Assembly: GCA_963965975.1 (NCBI GenBank)
Contig: OZ014413.1
Span: 5,652,001 to 5,716,000, forward strand
Direction of reading: 5' to 3'
Length of the DNA stretch: 64,000 bases
From: Xestospongia bergquistia
Taxonomy: Eukaryota > Porifera > Demospongiae > Haplosclerida > Petrosiidae
Part shown: positions 33,758 through 46,599 of the stretch, in pieces
Layout: the number at the start of each line of letters is the position of its first letter
Numbering within the stretch: position 1 is the first letter of the stretch
Position numbers and translations under genes: made by a program
The notes under the pieces: model-generated
Seen by the model: only the letters and a program-made list of their open reading frames with translations
Databases searched by the model: none
What the model was told of the DNA's origin: nothing

Positions 33758-36700
33758 CTAGCTGGTAATTACAAGTAAATTTTTAAGTGTATTGTTCTTG
33801 ATTCTTCTAATCCAGACATCTTCCATACCCACTTCTCTCCAGTCATTTTGATGGGTTCTAGCAGCTATAGCAATAGCTCCACCCTGTTCAATACATGCTT
33901 TTAGAAACTTGCCACAATGATCCTTTAGTTCAGAGTGTGTAGTTATCAAATCTATTCCTGCTTTAAATTCACCAATGATGTCATCAAATTTAGATGACCT
34001 ATGGACTTCTCTGTTAATGAGACCAGCTGTGTACATCTCATGAGCTAACGCATTTAGAAAACTTGCACATGAATTGTTTAATTGAACATGATGTTTAGTA
34101 AGAACTTGGATAATTAAGTGTCTTAGTTTGGTAGCATCATTAATATCTAAATAAAATATTATAAATATAATATATAATATAGTATCTAATATCTACCATT
34201 TCCTTTAATTTATCATCATGCAGCTACAGTATAAAATGTGTTAGCAAAACAAGCGCATAATTAACCTTGCTTTCACATAGCTAGTCCATGCAAGGGAGAG
34301 GATTACAGTAAAGTACTTGCTCTGTGTGTCTGTTACTAGGCAAGGAAGGTTGAAATGCTCTGACTCAACACAACAATGTACATACTATCGTATAAGTATA
34401 TCAAATTTCTACACTATGTAGAAAGAAGAACATTGTGCCAATCCACACATAGGCAGTGCTATTACTTGCCTGATGCAGCTAAAATACTTGGTAGAGATAT
34501 GGCAAAAGTGTGTTCAGCACTATAAATTCATGAATTTTTTAAAAGATGAAAAGACCTTTAAAAAAGCATAGCCAAAAGAAAGAGTTTATTACTTTAGAAA
34601 CCTGTGTCGAAATCTGCCCTTCTTAAATCTATGGCAATTTCCACTCACCTCAACCAATGCCATCATTTGTAGAGATACATGTAAGAGCTGTTACTATCAT
34701 AAAACTACTGGTATAGTCAGTGTTACAGACAGTGTTGTCAGTGAGTGTTGCTTTAACAAATATGTAGCTTAGCCAAAAAGTTCTAAAAGATTAACATCTG
34801 CAAATGCATGACAGTTTTAGACAGATGATGTCACATTATTTTGATTAAACTGATACCACACCTGAGTCTTAGCAATACTTTTGACTTTGAGACAAAGTCT
34901 GGTGTTCTACTATTTGAGAAAGTTCTCAGTGGCAGCATGATAAACTATAACTCAATATAAATATTAGCTACTACTACACCAAGGATGTTTCACATTATAG
35001 TGGTTTTCAACATATCAATAAAATCAAAAAAATAAATACATACCTGTGTCTACTAAAACAGTTCTCTTATTGACTGATGCACTAGTTGAGTCAAGAATCA
35101 TAAAGATAAGAAATCCATAATTATCAGTTAGTCACCATCATTATTGCTAAGAGAACGTATAATAAAAATCTTCCTGTTATGAGGTTTGATTCCTCTTAAT
35201 GGAATGCAATATTTTATTCCAATGACTGTATCAGATCTATGTTCAGCAGATACTGTGATCAGTATAGAACCACAAGATGGAGGATCTTCAGAACTGAACA
35301 TGTCCACATCACTCTTGTATAGCTGTACATAATCATCCAAATATGTGTACAAATTGGTAGTATAGTCCTACCACTGAATCTTGATGAGAGTCAATAATCC
35401 ATCCAGTAAAAGAATGCTCTTGTTCTTCGTTAAGTGCTAGCTTGATGTAACCATCATCTTCAAATGTAAAGGACAAGTGGACATACTTTTCAACATTAGG
35501 TTGAAGAGACTTCTTTATAAACTGTATGTGTATTGTTAAAAGATTAAAAAGACAATGTCAATGTTTTGCTACTCACTTCATGTAGAGCATTGAGACATTT
35601 ACCAACCAAAAATCGCATTAACCATTCCCTACCTTGACATTTTACTTCATATACTACCTGACCTGCATACTTGTTATCAGCAGAAGGTCGTGACTCATCT
35701 ACAGAAGAATATGCATTACAATGGCTACAACTCTAATCTACTTTTAATTTTGACTTGTTCATTAGGTAGAACTGATGAGATAGAAGGTTGTGGAGACTCA
35801 TCTAAACTATGTTTAACAGATGTTTTTTAAAAAAAAAGATTATTTGAGCTTTATGAACGTGATAAAATATATTCTGAAAAAATTACAGAACGTTTCGGCC
35901 AAAGGCCTTCATCAGCTGTATGAAACTAGGCAAATAAGTCACGCTATTTATAGCAATGCATGATTGTTTACAGTTAGTAATTGGGCTAAGAGGTGAAAGG
36001 TTGTCCCAGAAGGCTAAAAAGAGACGCTAATTTGTTCCGTGTAGAAGGTGAGAAAACAACATCTTGGACCATAGAGCTCAAAACAGACGCGAACTAGTTA
36101 ATTGTTGTGGGCGTGGCTAATGATTATTGATTTCGAACCGGTATGTTGTAGAGCAGAGACGTCCAGGTAGGATTGATGATAAAGCCTGGATCTAGGTTGA
36201 TGGTGTTGCTAGTGGTTTTGATGAATATTGCTTCTTTGGTCTTTCTCTTCCACCAGCTGATCTCTTGTTCAAGTATTCTGCACTCATCCCATAAAATCTT
36301 GTGTCCTGTATTGATGAAGTGGAGAGCCAAAGCATTGGTGGTATCACCATTTTTAACAGCCCTCTTGTGTTCAGCTTTTCTTATTTTCATTGTTCTGCCA
36401 GTTTCTCCAATGTATACAGCACCACATTCGCAAGGGATCTCATAGATGACTCCCACTTTATCCTCTGGTGGAGTAGGGATCTTGACATGTGATAGGGATC
36501 TCCTAAGTGTATTTCTAGAGATAAATGCAGTTTTGATGTTGAAGGAACAACAAGCTTGACTGATGCCTTCACTTAGGCCTTTGACATAAGACATGGTGTT
36601 CCTTGGTGTAGGAAAAGATCAACTTGTTTGAGCACTAGGAAATATCTAAGAAAATTTAAGTAGAAATACTATCAATAGACAAATGTGAGGGACATATCCA

Positions 36701-37280
36701 AAAAAATCTGACTCTGACACATACTATCAACTAACATGTCTGCAAAAGTTAGGGTCAGATATAAAATATCATAAACAAGATCAGAGAAGAAATATAGTAC
36801 AAAAATTTTATTTCAATAGTACCCACAAAATCAGGGAGATATCGCTTAATTAATCATAGCAATTATCACAGCAAGATAAGAACATGGATATTACAGTGAC
36901 ATATACATATGTAAGTATCATTTGCATAACTCAAGTATATAATTTATGTACCCTCAAAAGAACATATACGCTAATAACTTTAACTAGGAAATAACACATC
37001 TGTGTTTTCTAAGGATTCACTGATTACATTCAATTTGTTCAAAATGTTCTTTATTAAATATTGTCAACTGCAACAGACTACTTCATAAACTCACCTCATC
37101 TACATTTAGAATCAAGTATTCCACAATGATGTTTTGATAGCGAACATCAACAATATTTGCTACAGTTTCATGTTCAGGATACATTAGACCAAAACAAACT
37201 CCCAGATTACTGGCTTTCATTAAATTTTTACCTGCCATATCAGCTACACTACAAGGAAGCCAAAAGGTAAACCTGATTTC
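33758..37280 (-). CDS. Multi-exon gene with RhoGAP-like exon, otherwise unrecognised (partial)
   Basis: Minus-strand exons judged from open frame and splice sites: 37,100-37,280, about 35,745-35,825 (Ser/Pro-rich, SLDESPQPSISSVLPNE), about 35,580-35,700, about 35,395-35,525, 35,128-35,360, 35,042-35,105 and a last exon about 33,758-34,145. The first reads KASNLGVCFG then ETVANIVDVRYQNIIVEYLI, matching the end of a RhoGAP domain of the GRAF/oligophrenin kind, which switches off Rho GTPases. The others give no family: one reads QVVYEVKCQGREWLMRFLVG, the last REVHRSSKFDDIIGEFKAG and EQGGAIAIAARTHQNDW. Whether all exons belong to one gene is uncertain, since a Penelope-like element separates the first from the rest. 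Confidence 0.45.
35826..36620 (-). mobile_element. Penelope-like retroelement, 5'-truncated, GIY-YIG end
   Basis: 36,594-36,124 encodes a GIY-YIG endonuclease: GVIYEIPCECGAVYIGETGR, then RKAEHKRAVKNGD, with the Tyr pair and the downstream Arg in place. A reverse transcriptase plus GIY-YIG nuclease defines Penelope-like elements; here only the nuclease end remains, preceded by a short stretch (SEGISQACCSFNIKTAFIS). The 3' part has the AACGTTTCGGCCAAAGGCCT block typical of these elements. The coding segment is open over about 150 codons, so the insertion is not very old. Truncated copies are the usual result of target-primed insertion. Confidence 0.8.
35889..35920 (-). ncRNA. Hammerhead-ribozyme-like core in the Penelope-like 3' region
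   Basis: Read on the minus strand: CTGATGA (35,915-35,909), an A, GGCC, TTT, GGCC, then GAAA (35,896-35,893) and CGT. CUGAUGA, stem II, GAAA is the conserved hammerhead core, and Penelope-like elements are known to carry such motifs in their terminal repeats. Stems I and III are short or unclear here, so activity is not shown. Confidence 0.6.
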
Positions 37281-37844
37281 ATAACATACATGTAGCAACC
37301 AATTAAATTAAGCAGCAAAATCATATATTGTTGTAAATAATAAGAATTCCAGTTCAACTCCAATTCTTTTAAGCATACTTGGAATGAAATTGTGAAAACA
37401 AGGATATATGATTAATTGATAGAAGGGAATTAGAAGCAAAGTTACTAAAGTAAATAATGAATTTTAAAGTATAAAGTAAAGCCATATATTTATATAATTT
37501 ATAGTAACTAATCAATTTAACCTCATCACCACAAATAAAATTATCAATTTAATGACCAGTAACACAAATAAATAATCAATCACAGTCTACCTTGACATTC
37601 CCTATCTTCTCTTTTGAGAAGGATCTACCACATATTTGCTTATACCTAAGTTTAACCTGGAAGGTAGTCCTTTTGATTCTGGATATATTTGTTTTTTGTA
37701 CCATAGTTGATTACTTTAGCAATCAATTTGACATGATTGACAAATGTGACTGATAGTATCTGTAGCGTATTGGGAGTGGGTTCAAAATGTCTTGTAGGAC
37801 CTCCACTCTCAGTCACCTTCTCAGCTTTACTCAACCACAGAGAT

Positions 37845-38640
37845 AAACATTCATGAAGACAGCTCTCTCAATCCAAGTTTAATCATTCCATTGAGGTAAC
37901 AAAGAATTCATTTTACTGCTGTCAAGTGAGCTTCAGTAGGACAGGAGTTGAGCTTTGACACAACTCCCACTGCCTGTGCAATGTCAGGCCTAGTTGCAAT
38001 AACTGCATAAAGCAGACTACCTACCATCGATTGATAACATATTGTATCAACCAACTTACTGACTCCATCATTCTTAACTAGCTTGACGTTAGTATCAGCT
38101 GGAGTTGTGGATAGTTTTGTTTGAGATAGTCCTTATCTTTCTAGTAATGAGTGAATATACTTCCTTTGGTGCATCCATAAACACTTCCTCAAAGATGCAG
38201 GGGTCAGCTGTACACTGTTTGAAGTTAGTAGACTCCATGTGTTCCTAAGACTGTGTTCCAGCATCTAGGTGACTTTTATAGCCCATACATTGATTTCTTC
38301 AGTTTACAAACAAAATGTTCCTTTCCTTCCTTAACAAATCCTGGTGTCTGTTCCATGAAGATTTCTTCATCTAACATTCCATTTAGGAAATCTGTGACCA
38401 CGTCCATCTGGTGAATCATCATACCATTTTGAACTGCAAATGCTAATAGTGCTCAAACAGATGAATACAGAGCTACAGGTGAGAATGTCTCATTGTAGTC
38501 TTCTCCGTGTTTTTCAGTGTATCCTTTCACCACAAGTCGGGTTTTATAGTGCTCCACTTTTCCATCGCTTCCACGTTTAGTCTTAAATGTCCATTTGCAT
38601 CCAACTGGCTTCCATCATGTAGATTATGCTGAAATCTAGA
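37845..38640 (-). pseudogene. Copia-type pol fragment (reverse transcriptase/RNase H)
   Basis: Minus strand. About 38,620-38,350 reads GCKWTFKTKR, then LVVKGYTEK, then HQMDVVTDFLNG, the N-terminal part of Ty1/copia reverse transcriptase, followed by KKSMYGL at about 38,300. About 38,070-37,890 reads YQSMVGSLLYAVIATRPDIA, the connection to RNase H. The YVDD segment between them is missing and stops are present. A dead internal fragment; no LTRs seen. A further block to 37,590 cannot be assigned. Confidence 0.7.
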
Positions 38641-38759
38641 GTTTATGTGAATGACAGACTGCAAAACAAATTGATGTATTATATGATATAGTAAGCCTGA
38701 GTCATTCAATATTTTATTTGGAAACACTCTTAAATTTCCCACCTATACAGTTGCATTAA

Positions 38760-40289
38760 TTGCGAGAAAAAGCTTACAAACCCATAAATATTTTTGGTGG
38801 GTTTATTATTTATTGGGAACTTTGAGGTAGACTAATTTAGCTTTATTAACCCAGACTTCGGTTGAAATGACACTGGTCTTAAGTATAATAATTATGATAT
38901 TATCTGAAATCATATATTACACCAGCAGGTAGTATATACTATGTTTGGGTTTTCACAATTTAGTGGTTGATCAGTTAAACAGCAAACTCTCACAGTGAGT
39001 ATACTTATAGAAGTTTCAAATATATAGTTTCCACAGGTCAAAGATAGTAGTTATTATTATATTCACTCTTAATAGCTCTACCTACTTATATCACATGGGT
39101 TGTTCAGATTGGATGATATACTTAAAACAAGATCTTTGTTATTATAGTTTCATCAGTACAATGTAAGTCTAATTCATTTTTTATTTATTACTTATTACAA
39201 AATCCAATCTAGGTTAACCTCATTGTGTATAAGGCTGCAAACAAATAGCTTATTTTGCAGGGATAGGGTGTTAATATAACATCAGACACAGAAGGTTAAT
39301 AATACACATCAGTATTACAGAGATGACATTAGATGATTACAATAATATTAAAAGAAATGTGACAAAGAACAGACAACACATAATATATAGGAACATCTAT
39401 AGAAGGTGTTATCTTGAAGGTCGTGCAGAGATCATACATGGGGAATTTTTATGCATATTTTTCAAAAAATACAATGATGAATAACACACAAAGTAACTAT
39501 ATTACAGCAGGTGGAATAAAAGCAATGCTAAGACAACACATTCTGTTCAGAAGCACACAAAGCTGCCTACTAATTTTAGACTCAGATTCATAGCAGGAAG
39601 TCGTTGGCAAGCTTTTGATGTCAATACCCATAATAACCCTACATCAAACTCTGGATTCACAATAAACAGTTATATATATTTACCAACAAGTAGCTCACAT
39701 AAATGTCAAAATTCATAAGGTATAAAACAATGACATCAATATCTAGTAGTTATATATCAACATTGCATTATAAAGTATATTCTACAAACGTTGTTAACTT
39801 TAAAAAGTCTTACTTATAGCTATCTATCAAATAACATCACTAAATTTGTGCTGTGTTTATTAAACCAAAGCACTTACTATAGAAATAAAACATTATGTTA
39901 AAGTATTGTTAAATATTTTTTACAGTACATAAACTCTTGTGGATCATACATAACAAAGATAACAACATATCATATGAAGGTTCTACTCTAGGGCATGGGA
40001 AGAAATAAATGAAAGACAATAATACTACTGAATCACAGGAAACAGTAACAAAAGTTATAATATGAGAAGAACTAGAACAGAAAAAACACAGTCTCATAGA
40101 GGAAATAGTAACACACTATAGAATATGGAGACATTTTCATAAATGTTCAAAAGGTATGAAAACAGTACTGATGAAGTGTCATAACAGTCACATAACACAG
40201 TAACTATTACTTAACAAAACATTAATAGAGTATCAGTGTTTAGTAGTAACACACATAAGAGATATCATTATGAAAAGACTTGTAGATGA
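38760..40289. other. AT-rich stretch, no gene recognised
   Basis: 1.5 kb without a convincing exon on either strand and without notable repeats. Confidence 0.35.
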
Positions 40290-40299
40290 GTCCTATAAC

Positions 40300-40330
<31 letters not shown>

Positions 40331-40699
40331 TGTTATAGGACTGAAAATATGTACCTGGTATGGGATTCACAATATGTATGTATATGCTATAGAAGTACCA
40401 ATATGTACATGGTATAGAGTTTATGTTATGAATACATAATAGACTGACAATATGTACATGGATGAGGTTCATAATATGTATGTATATATATATATAATAG
40501 GATTGATAATAATTATATGGTACAGGGTTCACAATAGTTATATGTTATAGGACGGACTGCATAAGTACATGTAATAGGACTGACTATATTTTATGGAAAT
40601 AACAATATGTACGTGGAGATCCATTATACATAAGTAGTACATGTTATAAGACCCAATAGGTTCATGGTATAGGGTTCACTATATGTCATAGGATTGACA

Positions 40700-40731
<32 letters not shown>

Positions 40732-40935
40732 TATAGAACATAATGTATATAGTATTGGGTTTATTATATATATAAGTTTGACTGACAATATGTACATGGT
40801 ATTGGATGTAATCAAAGTGTTTGTATTGTACATATTGTGTGGTACAATGGTGTTCATATCTGTTATAGGTCACAGTGAAGGAGTTTGTATGTGTTATAGG
40901 ATGTACATGTTGATTATAAGATATGTCAGGAGTGC
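40290..40935. repeat. Simple and degenerate tandem repeats (TA, TG, TATGTACATGG-type)
   Basis: Contains a (TA)n tract at 40,300-40,330, a (TG)n tract at 40,707-40,731 and many loose copies of ACAATATGTACATGGTATAG-like words between them, spaced roughly 50-65 bp apart. Open frames here are low-complexity by-products. Confidence 0.75.
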
Positions 40936-43060
40936 TAAGAGGCTTAATGGAGAGGTGTTGTATATATACAGATTATCATAGGTAGGATTAAAATAAATGA
41001 AAGGACACATGAGGATATGAACCACAGCAATTATAGCAAGTGGATACACCACACTGTGATGATTGTATTGTGTACATGTAGAGTACAAAAGACCAAAGGA
41101 TAGACATGTACAAGGAGTCATGCATGTTTCTTTAAAGTCATCATTAACTATCAAGTGATGCTTAGAAATGAAAGATTTCAAAATATTTTTCATATGTTTG
41201 AGGCTTCATCTAACTAATTAAAGGTCACATTAATATTGGCTTCATAGCTCAAAGGTCACAAAAATAAATATTAATGTTATCCACTACATGAAATATTACA
41301 ACATGGAAGTTACAAATATATACCACTCTATAGCACTAAGATACTAGTCATTACAAGGGGATTGAGCATGTTCTAACCCTACCCAATTGGACCCACAAAG
41401 TTCATATACATGGCATTGCAATTAGGCTCTGCATTACAGTAATTCTTTCTTCATTAGCTAGACAGTTGATTTGAGCAATAAATTTACATATTAGCAAATG
41501 CTAGCCAGCCATCATACAAAATTAATGTAGACAGATGTTACAAATCACATTTTTATTCTCTGGCATGCACAGTGTAGCAGGGTAGTCCTATAATTGTTTT
41601 CGACCATACCTCAATCACTGACAGGCATGACAACCAATGAGTTTTGTAACCCCAACTCCAAGTGCTATGATCTTAGGTGTGATTGATCATAATTAAAAAA
41701 CTTGAACCTTTTTGCTAGCTTGTTCATTGTCTATAATGTTATACCTGTAGTCTCCACAGACTTTGCTACTAATTCTCAATTCACTGTGAAGTCAATATCT
41801 TACAAAACAATTATATAGGACCATTTAAAATTTAAACCTGGTGTTCATTAAGACATTGAAGTAATTTGTTTTGTAAATTGTCTCCATCTTATACATGTGT
41901 TTATGTTATATAGAATTATAGGTGCTTAAAGATACACTAAAAACAAGTGGAAAGACTTTGCTAGTATTGAATTTCAGCAAGATGGTTGTCAACATATAAG
42001 ACACTATTTATTGTATTATTATTATAAAATATGTGTACTTCTTACAAATGCGACAACTATACTAGGTCAAAGTCTTTTGTCCAAAGAAAGCTAAAGGTTA
42101 GATGAATAGATCAGCACTTCCATATCATATATAGATGTATACTGTACAATTAGTCTGACCTGAATATGCTTTCTCTTTCTTTACTGCCGTAAAAACACAT
42201 TAGCCATTGTACCTTTACCTTGTATGGTAAGTAAGTAGTTGGTATTTATGTTTCACAAACTCCCATTACCACTAATATTGTAGACAGTATCCAGGAGGAG
42301 AAGAGTAGTGTCACCAGTGTAATTATAGTGATGACACAAGTACTGGAGGCGATGATCTTGTGCATTAATATTGATTACCTTATTACATTTACTATGTATC
42401 AGTAGTATATATAATAAGGTAATCAATAAAGTGTGTGGTTACAATTGAGCTATTATTATTAAGATAATATTGATAATTATGTAGCTAGCATTAAATTACA
42501 AGTTACTATAACCCAGTAAGATTAGATAACAAATACTTGTTGTCCAGTAACTAACACTATATGATAGAACACAATTATGTAAAGACAAAAACATCAGTAT
42601 ATATGCAAATGTGATATCAAATATTCCTAACTGATGTCTATTCTGATTAATTTGCAATTAGGAGACTTTCAGTGTAAGTGCTATAGTTAATCAGATATAA
42701 CTATGAGATTTGACCTTTTTTAGTGCTATTTCTCATGTTAACAACATATGTACATAAGAGTATGTAAAAGATGTTAAACTGTAAACCAATGTTTGTTATT
42801 GTTCATAATGAACACAAGTATTATCCATTTACGTATCACTGTAACTACTAACATATATCACTTTGTGTTGTATCAGTGAACACAAAAAAAACTTGTAACT
42901 CAAACCTTCTATTTATTTGCTTTCACTTGTATAGGACGCCATTTCTGTCAAAATTGGAAAATTATCAATTAAATAAGTTATTGTTTGGTGAAAAATAATA
43001 TATGTACATCAGTAGAACTTGTCTAGCAGTAAACCAGTACTTTTTATACATAATGAACAC
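40936..43060. other. AT-rich stretch, no gene recognised; one hairpin
   Basis: No exon could be supported. A 17-bp inverted repeat (42,369-42,385 with 42,412-42,428, core GATTACCTTATTA, 26-nt loop) is the only clear structure. Confidence 0.4.
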
Positions 43061-43079
43061 AGACAGCTTCATAAATTGG

Positions 43080-43298
43080 TCAAAGATATTCTCTTATCTT
43101 GTTAGATTTCATTTGTAGACAACTAGTTAGAATTATTATCATGTAAAATATTAGAAAGATACCAACTATCACTAATGTTACTGTTGTTAACACAAAGTGG
43201 TCATCCAATCCATATATAACACTGCAGTCATTTAAACAAGCACTCAGTGGTTCATTCATAGTACTATTGTGATTAGACAAGTGTGAAGACATCAACAA
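43080..43298 (-). CDS. Possible terminal exon with one transmembrane helix
   Basis: 72-codon frame: a hydrophilic start with CLNDCSVIYG, then a strong hydrophobic stretch LTTVTLVIVGIFLIFYMIII and a short basic tail KSNKIREYL. This is the layout of the last exon of a type I membrane receptor. No homologous exon or upstream partner was recognised, so it may be chance. Confidence 0.3.
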   Translation of the reverse strand: MLMSSHLSNHNSTMNEPLSACLNDCSVIYGLDDHFVLTTVTLVIVGIFLIFYMIIILTSCLQMKSNKIREYL

Positions 43299-43604
43299 TT
43301 ACTAGTAGTAATTTTGACAAGGACAGGTGTACAACAGTAACCAATGCTTGATCTGAGGCATCTTCACAACCTAATCTAAGGTAGTTTGCTTTTATAATCA
43401 ATGAAGAATATTTACACAAAAATATAAATTATTATTATTATTGTAGGAACATTGTTAGTGTAATCGGACTAATGTAAAAGTATCTGTAATTGCTCTCAAT
43501 ATTTTGCAAGTGAAAGTTGTGCAGCAGGTTGATTGTTTAAGTAATGAATTGTTCTATTATAAAGTCTTAAAGAAAATGTTAAAGAATAACAGCTATTGTC
43601 AGTA

Positions 43605-43935
43605 CATAAATTGAAAAGCTAAACTTCCAACAACACTGTTATCCCACTATAAAAACATAGAGGAATACCAAGATTCAAATTCATAACAGAAAGAGTGCCA
43701 TGTTCATACCATACCTTGTAGTCCAAGAAAATGACTAGCATCAATAGACAGAACTGCATACAACCCAGTACTAGCAGCTTCGATATAACTGAAATGAGTG
43801 TACCAGTTGTTAATGTTAATCTGAGAGAATATAACAGACATAAAGGAAGAGACCAGCTACATCATAGAGGACTAGTGTCCACAATTATCAGCCATTACTA
43901 CATTGTCTGCATACTGGAGGAACAGTTCCTAGCTA
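43605..43935 (-). pseudogene. Fragment of multi-pass membrane gene (copy 2 of a duplicated block)
   Basis: Almost the same as 19,741-20,080 (GAAAAGCTAAACTTCCAACA onward). Its right end abuts the truncated integrase of the gypsy element; the last 20-30 bases of the junction appear in both copies. Confidence 0.6.
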
Positions 43936-44248
43936 CATTCTCAATGTCTTTATTTAGACCTGGCTACCATATGTAGGACCGGGCAAGGCCTTTCATTCTG
44001 CTGATACTGAGATGGGTATCATGGAGGACATATTTTCTACCTTGAGGAGGAATAATGACACGAGAACCTCTGAGAAGGCACCCATCAATAACGCTGAGTT
44101 CTGTATAACATTGCGTAAATGGTTGGAGTTTGGGGGAGTGTATAGATGATGACCAGCCAGTCAGAACAAGTCTACGGACACGCGAAAGTATGGGATCTCG
44201 GTCTGTCCATGTTTTGATTTGTGGTGCATGTATGAATGATTCTGCCAC
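43925..44248 (-). pseudogene. Gypsy integrase, N-terminal zinc-binding part only
   Basis: Reads SVIDGCLLRGSRVIIPP and LHDTHLSISRMKGLARSYIW, the HHCC region of gypsy integrase. The next codon is TAG where Trp is usual. The catalytic DDE core is missing because the element ends here. Confidence 0.7.
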
Positions 44249-44337
44249 ATGGTTTAGTAGTAACTTAATGTCAGCTGGTACAGGAACAAATTTGGGTGTG
44301 TCTGGTAATGGCAGCCTGCTTAAAGCATCAGCATTTG

Positions 44338-44976
44338 CTAACTGGGTTCCTGGTTTATGTTTGATTGTATAGGAATAAGTTGAAAGGGTGATAGCCCATC
44401 GCTGTATACGAGGCGAGGTAGGTGTTGGTATCTGGTTTGATTCACCAAGGATGTATTGGAGAGGCTTGTGATCAGAATATAATGTAAAGTTTCGTCCATA
44501 TAGTCATGAAATTTCCTTACAGCGAAAATAATTGTCAAGGCTTCCTTCTCCAATTGAGAATATTTCTTTTCTGTTGTGGTTAGAGTACGTGAAGTGAAAG
44601 CAAATGGTTTTTCAGTATTATTTTCCATCTGGTGACTTAGTACTGCACCTAACCCATAGGGAGAGGTATCACAGCATAGGATGAGGGGTTTCTTTTCATC
44701 GTAGTAGAGAAGTAAGGATGAAGACTGAAGTAGGGATTTTGCTTGTTGAAAGGCTTTATCCTGTGTATGGGACCAAATCCATTTAGCATCCTTTCGGAGA
44801 AGTTGATGCAGTGGGGCTAGAGTAGTAGAGAGATCTGGTGAAAACTTGTGGTAATAGTTGAGTAAACCAAGAAATGATTTAAGTTCTGTGATATTTGTAG
44901 GCATTGGTGCATCTCTGATGGCTTTGACTTTCGATTCTGATGGATGAAGTCCATTTGCATCAATAATATGGCCCAA
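44338..44976 (-). pseudogene. Gypsy reverse transcriptase thumb and RNase H segment
   Basis: 212 codons: GHIIDANGLHPS and LKSFLGLLNYYHKFSPDLST of the connection region, then RNase H (LCCDTSPYGLGAVLSHQ, with Asp, and LEKEALTIIFAVRKFHDY, with Glu). The end shifts frame near 44,480. Confidence 0.8.
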
Positions 44977-44981
44977 ATATT

Positions 44982-46097
44982 CTACTGATGAGACCCTGAA
45001 CTTGCATTAGACTTCTTTAAGGTGAGGTCTACATTTTTTAAACATTGTAGGACAAGGTGTAAATTTTGGAGGTGGTCTGCTTCACTTGTACCTGAAATAA
45101 GAATATCATCGAAATAAACACAGACATGAGGTAAGTCACTTAGAAGGGTTTCCATGATTTCTTGGAAAATTGATGGAGCAGAAGAGGTGCCAAAAGGTAG
45201 CCGTTCATACTGGAATAGTCCTTTTGGTGTATTTATGGTGGTGTATTTCTTGGAGGAGTCATCCAGGGGTACTTGAAGGTAGGCATGACTAAGATCTAGT
45301 TTAGTGAAAATCTTGTCTCCAGAGAGAGCAGTGAAAAGATCATTCACACGAGGGAGTGGGAATGTATCAGGAATGAGAGCTGGATTTATGGTGACCTTAT
45401 AATCTCCACATAAGCGAATTGATCCATCTGTTTTCACAATGGGCACTATGGGAGCTGCCCAGTCAGAGTGTTTGACTGGAGTAATGACTTGTAAGTCCTG
45501 TAGGTGCTGTAGTTCCTTGATAACCTTTTCTTTCAGAGAATAAGGAACCGTATGGGCCTTTAAAAAACGGGAACAAGCCTCTGGATTGACTAGGATCTTT
45601 GCTGTAATTTCTTTCAACCGGCCAATGCTTGAAATAAAAACCGCTGAATGTTGATCTAAAACCTGTTCTAAGGTAGAAAAAGTGTTAAGTAATTTAATGT
45701 CTGACCAATTTATCTTGATTTCCTCAAGCCAGTTACGGCCTAGCAAATTTGGACCATCTCCTGGAACAACTAATAATGGGAGTGCTGCACCTTGGGACTG
45801 GTAGTTGACTTGGATATAAATAGATCCTAGAGGAAAAATCTTTTCTCCTGTATATGTAGTGAGTGTAAAATTAGATGGAGTAAGTGGGCCTAAAGTACTT
45901 GACAAATTTGAGTTAGTTGTTTCACTAATAAGTGAGAGGGAAGCCCCTGTATCTAATTCCATGGGAAGGTCAACTCCCTGCACTTGAACTGTGACCACAA
46001 TGTGTCTGGTCTTCCCTGGTAGTGTAAACATAGGGTAGTCATTTGAAGTAGAAGGAGGGGATCTGTCTGATGAGGCCTGGCCTTCTTCATTAAGCAA
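44982..46097 (-). pseudogene. Gypsy protease and reverse transcriptase segment
   Basis: Open for 371 codons. Protease active site MELDTGASLSLIS lies near residue 50; reverse transcriptase motifs FTKLDLSHAYLQVPL and VYFDDIL (the YxDD catalytic pair) follow in the last third. Both catalytic centres look intact, but a one-base shift near 44,985 separates this from the RNase H part downstream. Confidence 0.8.
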
Positions 46098-46599
46098 GGC
46101 TCCAATTGATCTATAGTATGAGTAGTGTGCTTTTGGGGTGGATCCTTAGAAGGTGGTTTGTAATTTTTCCTTCTTCCATTCTGAGTTGAGGCTAGAGCTC
46201 TCTTGCTGCTTCAGCAAACTCTAGCCAAGTGACCTTTCTTTCCACAAGCATGGCATGTCCTTTCTTGAAAAGTACATTTATTAGCATAATGGTTGTCACC
46301 AACATTCGATCATAGCAGCTACTGTGGTGGGGCTCCGACCAGTTTTGTCCATCAAACGGTGAACAGCAATCGGTTGACGTTTTGTTGATGTTGTTGCTGA
46401 GTAATGTCTTGAAAATCCCTAGCTGCGATTTCCATGGTTTGGGCTGTTTCGAAAGCCTCTTTGTATGTTAAGTTAGGCTCTTGGAGTAATCTTCTTTGGA
46501 TATGTGTGTTGTTTATTCCACAAACAAGTCTATCACTAAGCATTAAATCGAACGTGTCACCAAAATCAGAATAATGATAACTATAACAACTGTAACAAA

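Larger units (their letters stand above)
43925..46575 (-). mobile_element. Ty3/gypsy retrotransposon, truncated at both ends
   Basis: Minus strand, in order: end of gag with a CCHC zinc knuckle (CHACGKKGHLARVC, near 46,230), aspartic protease, reverse transcriptase, RNase H and the start of integrase. No LTRs are present on either side, integrase stops in its zinc-binding region, and the gag start is missing. Frames are interrupted several times (46,350-46,100; near 44,980; near 44,390). It is an old internal piece, not a mobile copy. Confidence 0.85.

Noticed and set aside
40290-41193. Several Tyr/His/Thr-rich open frames
   Set aside because: They arise from (TA)n, (TG)n and related tandem words and lack any domain or splice context.
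44390-46350. Programmed frameshifting in the gypsy element
   Set aside because: Frame breaks are multiple and lie inside domains as well as between them, and the element has lost both ends.
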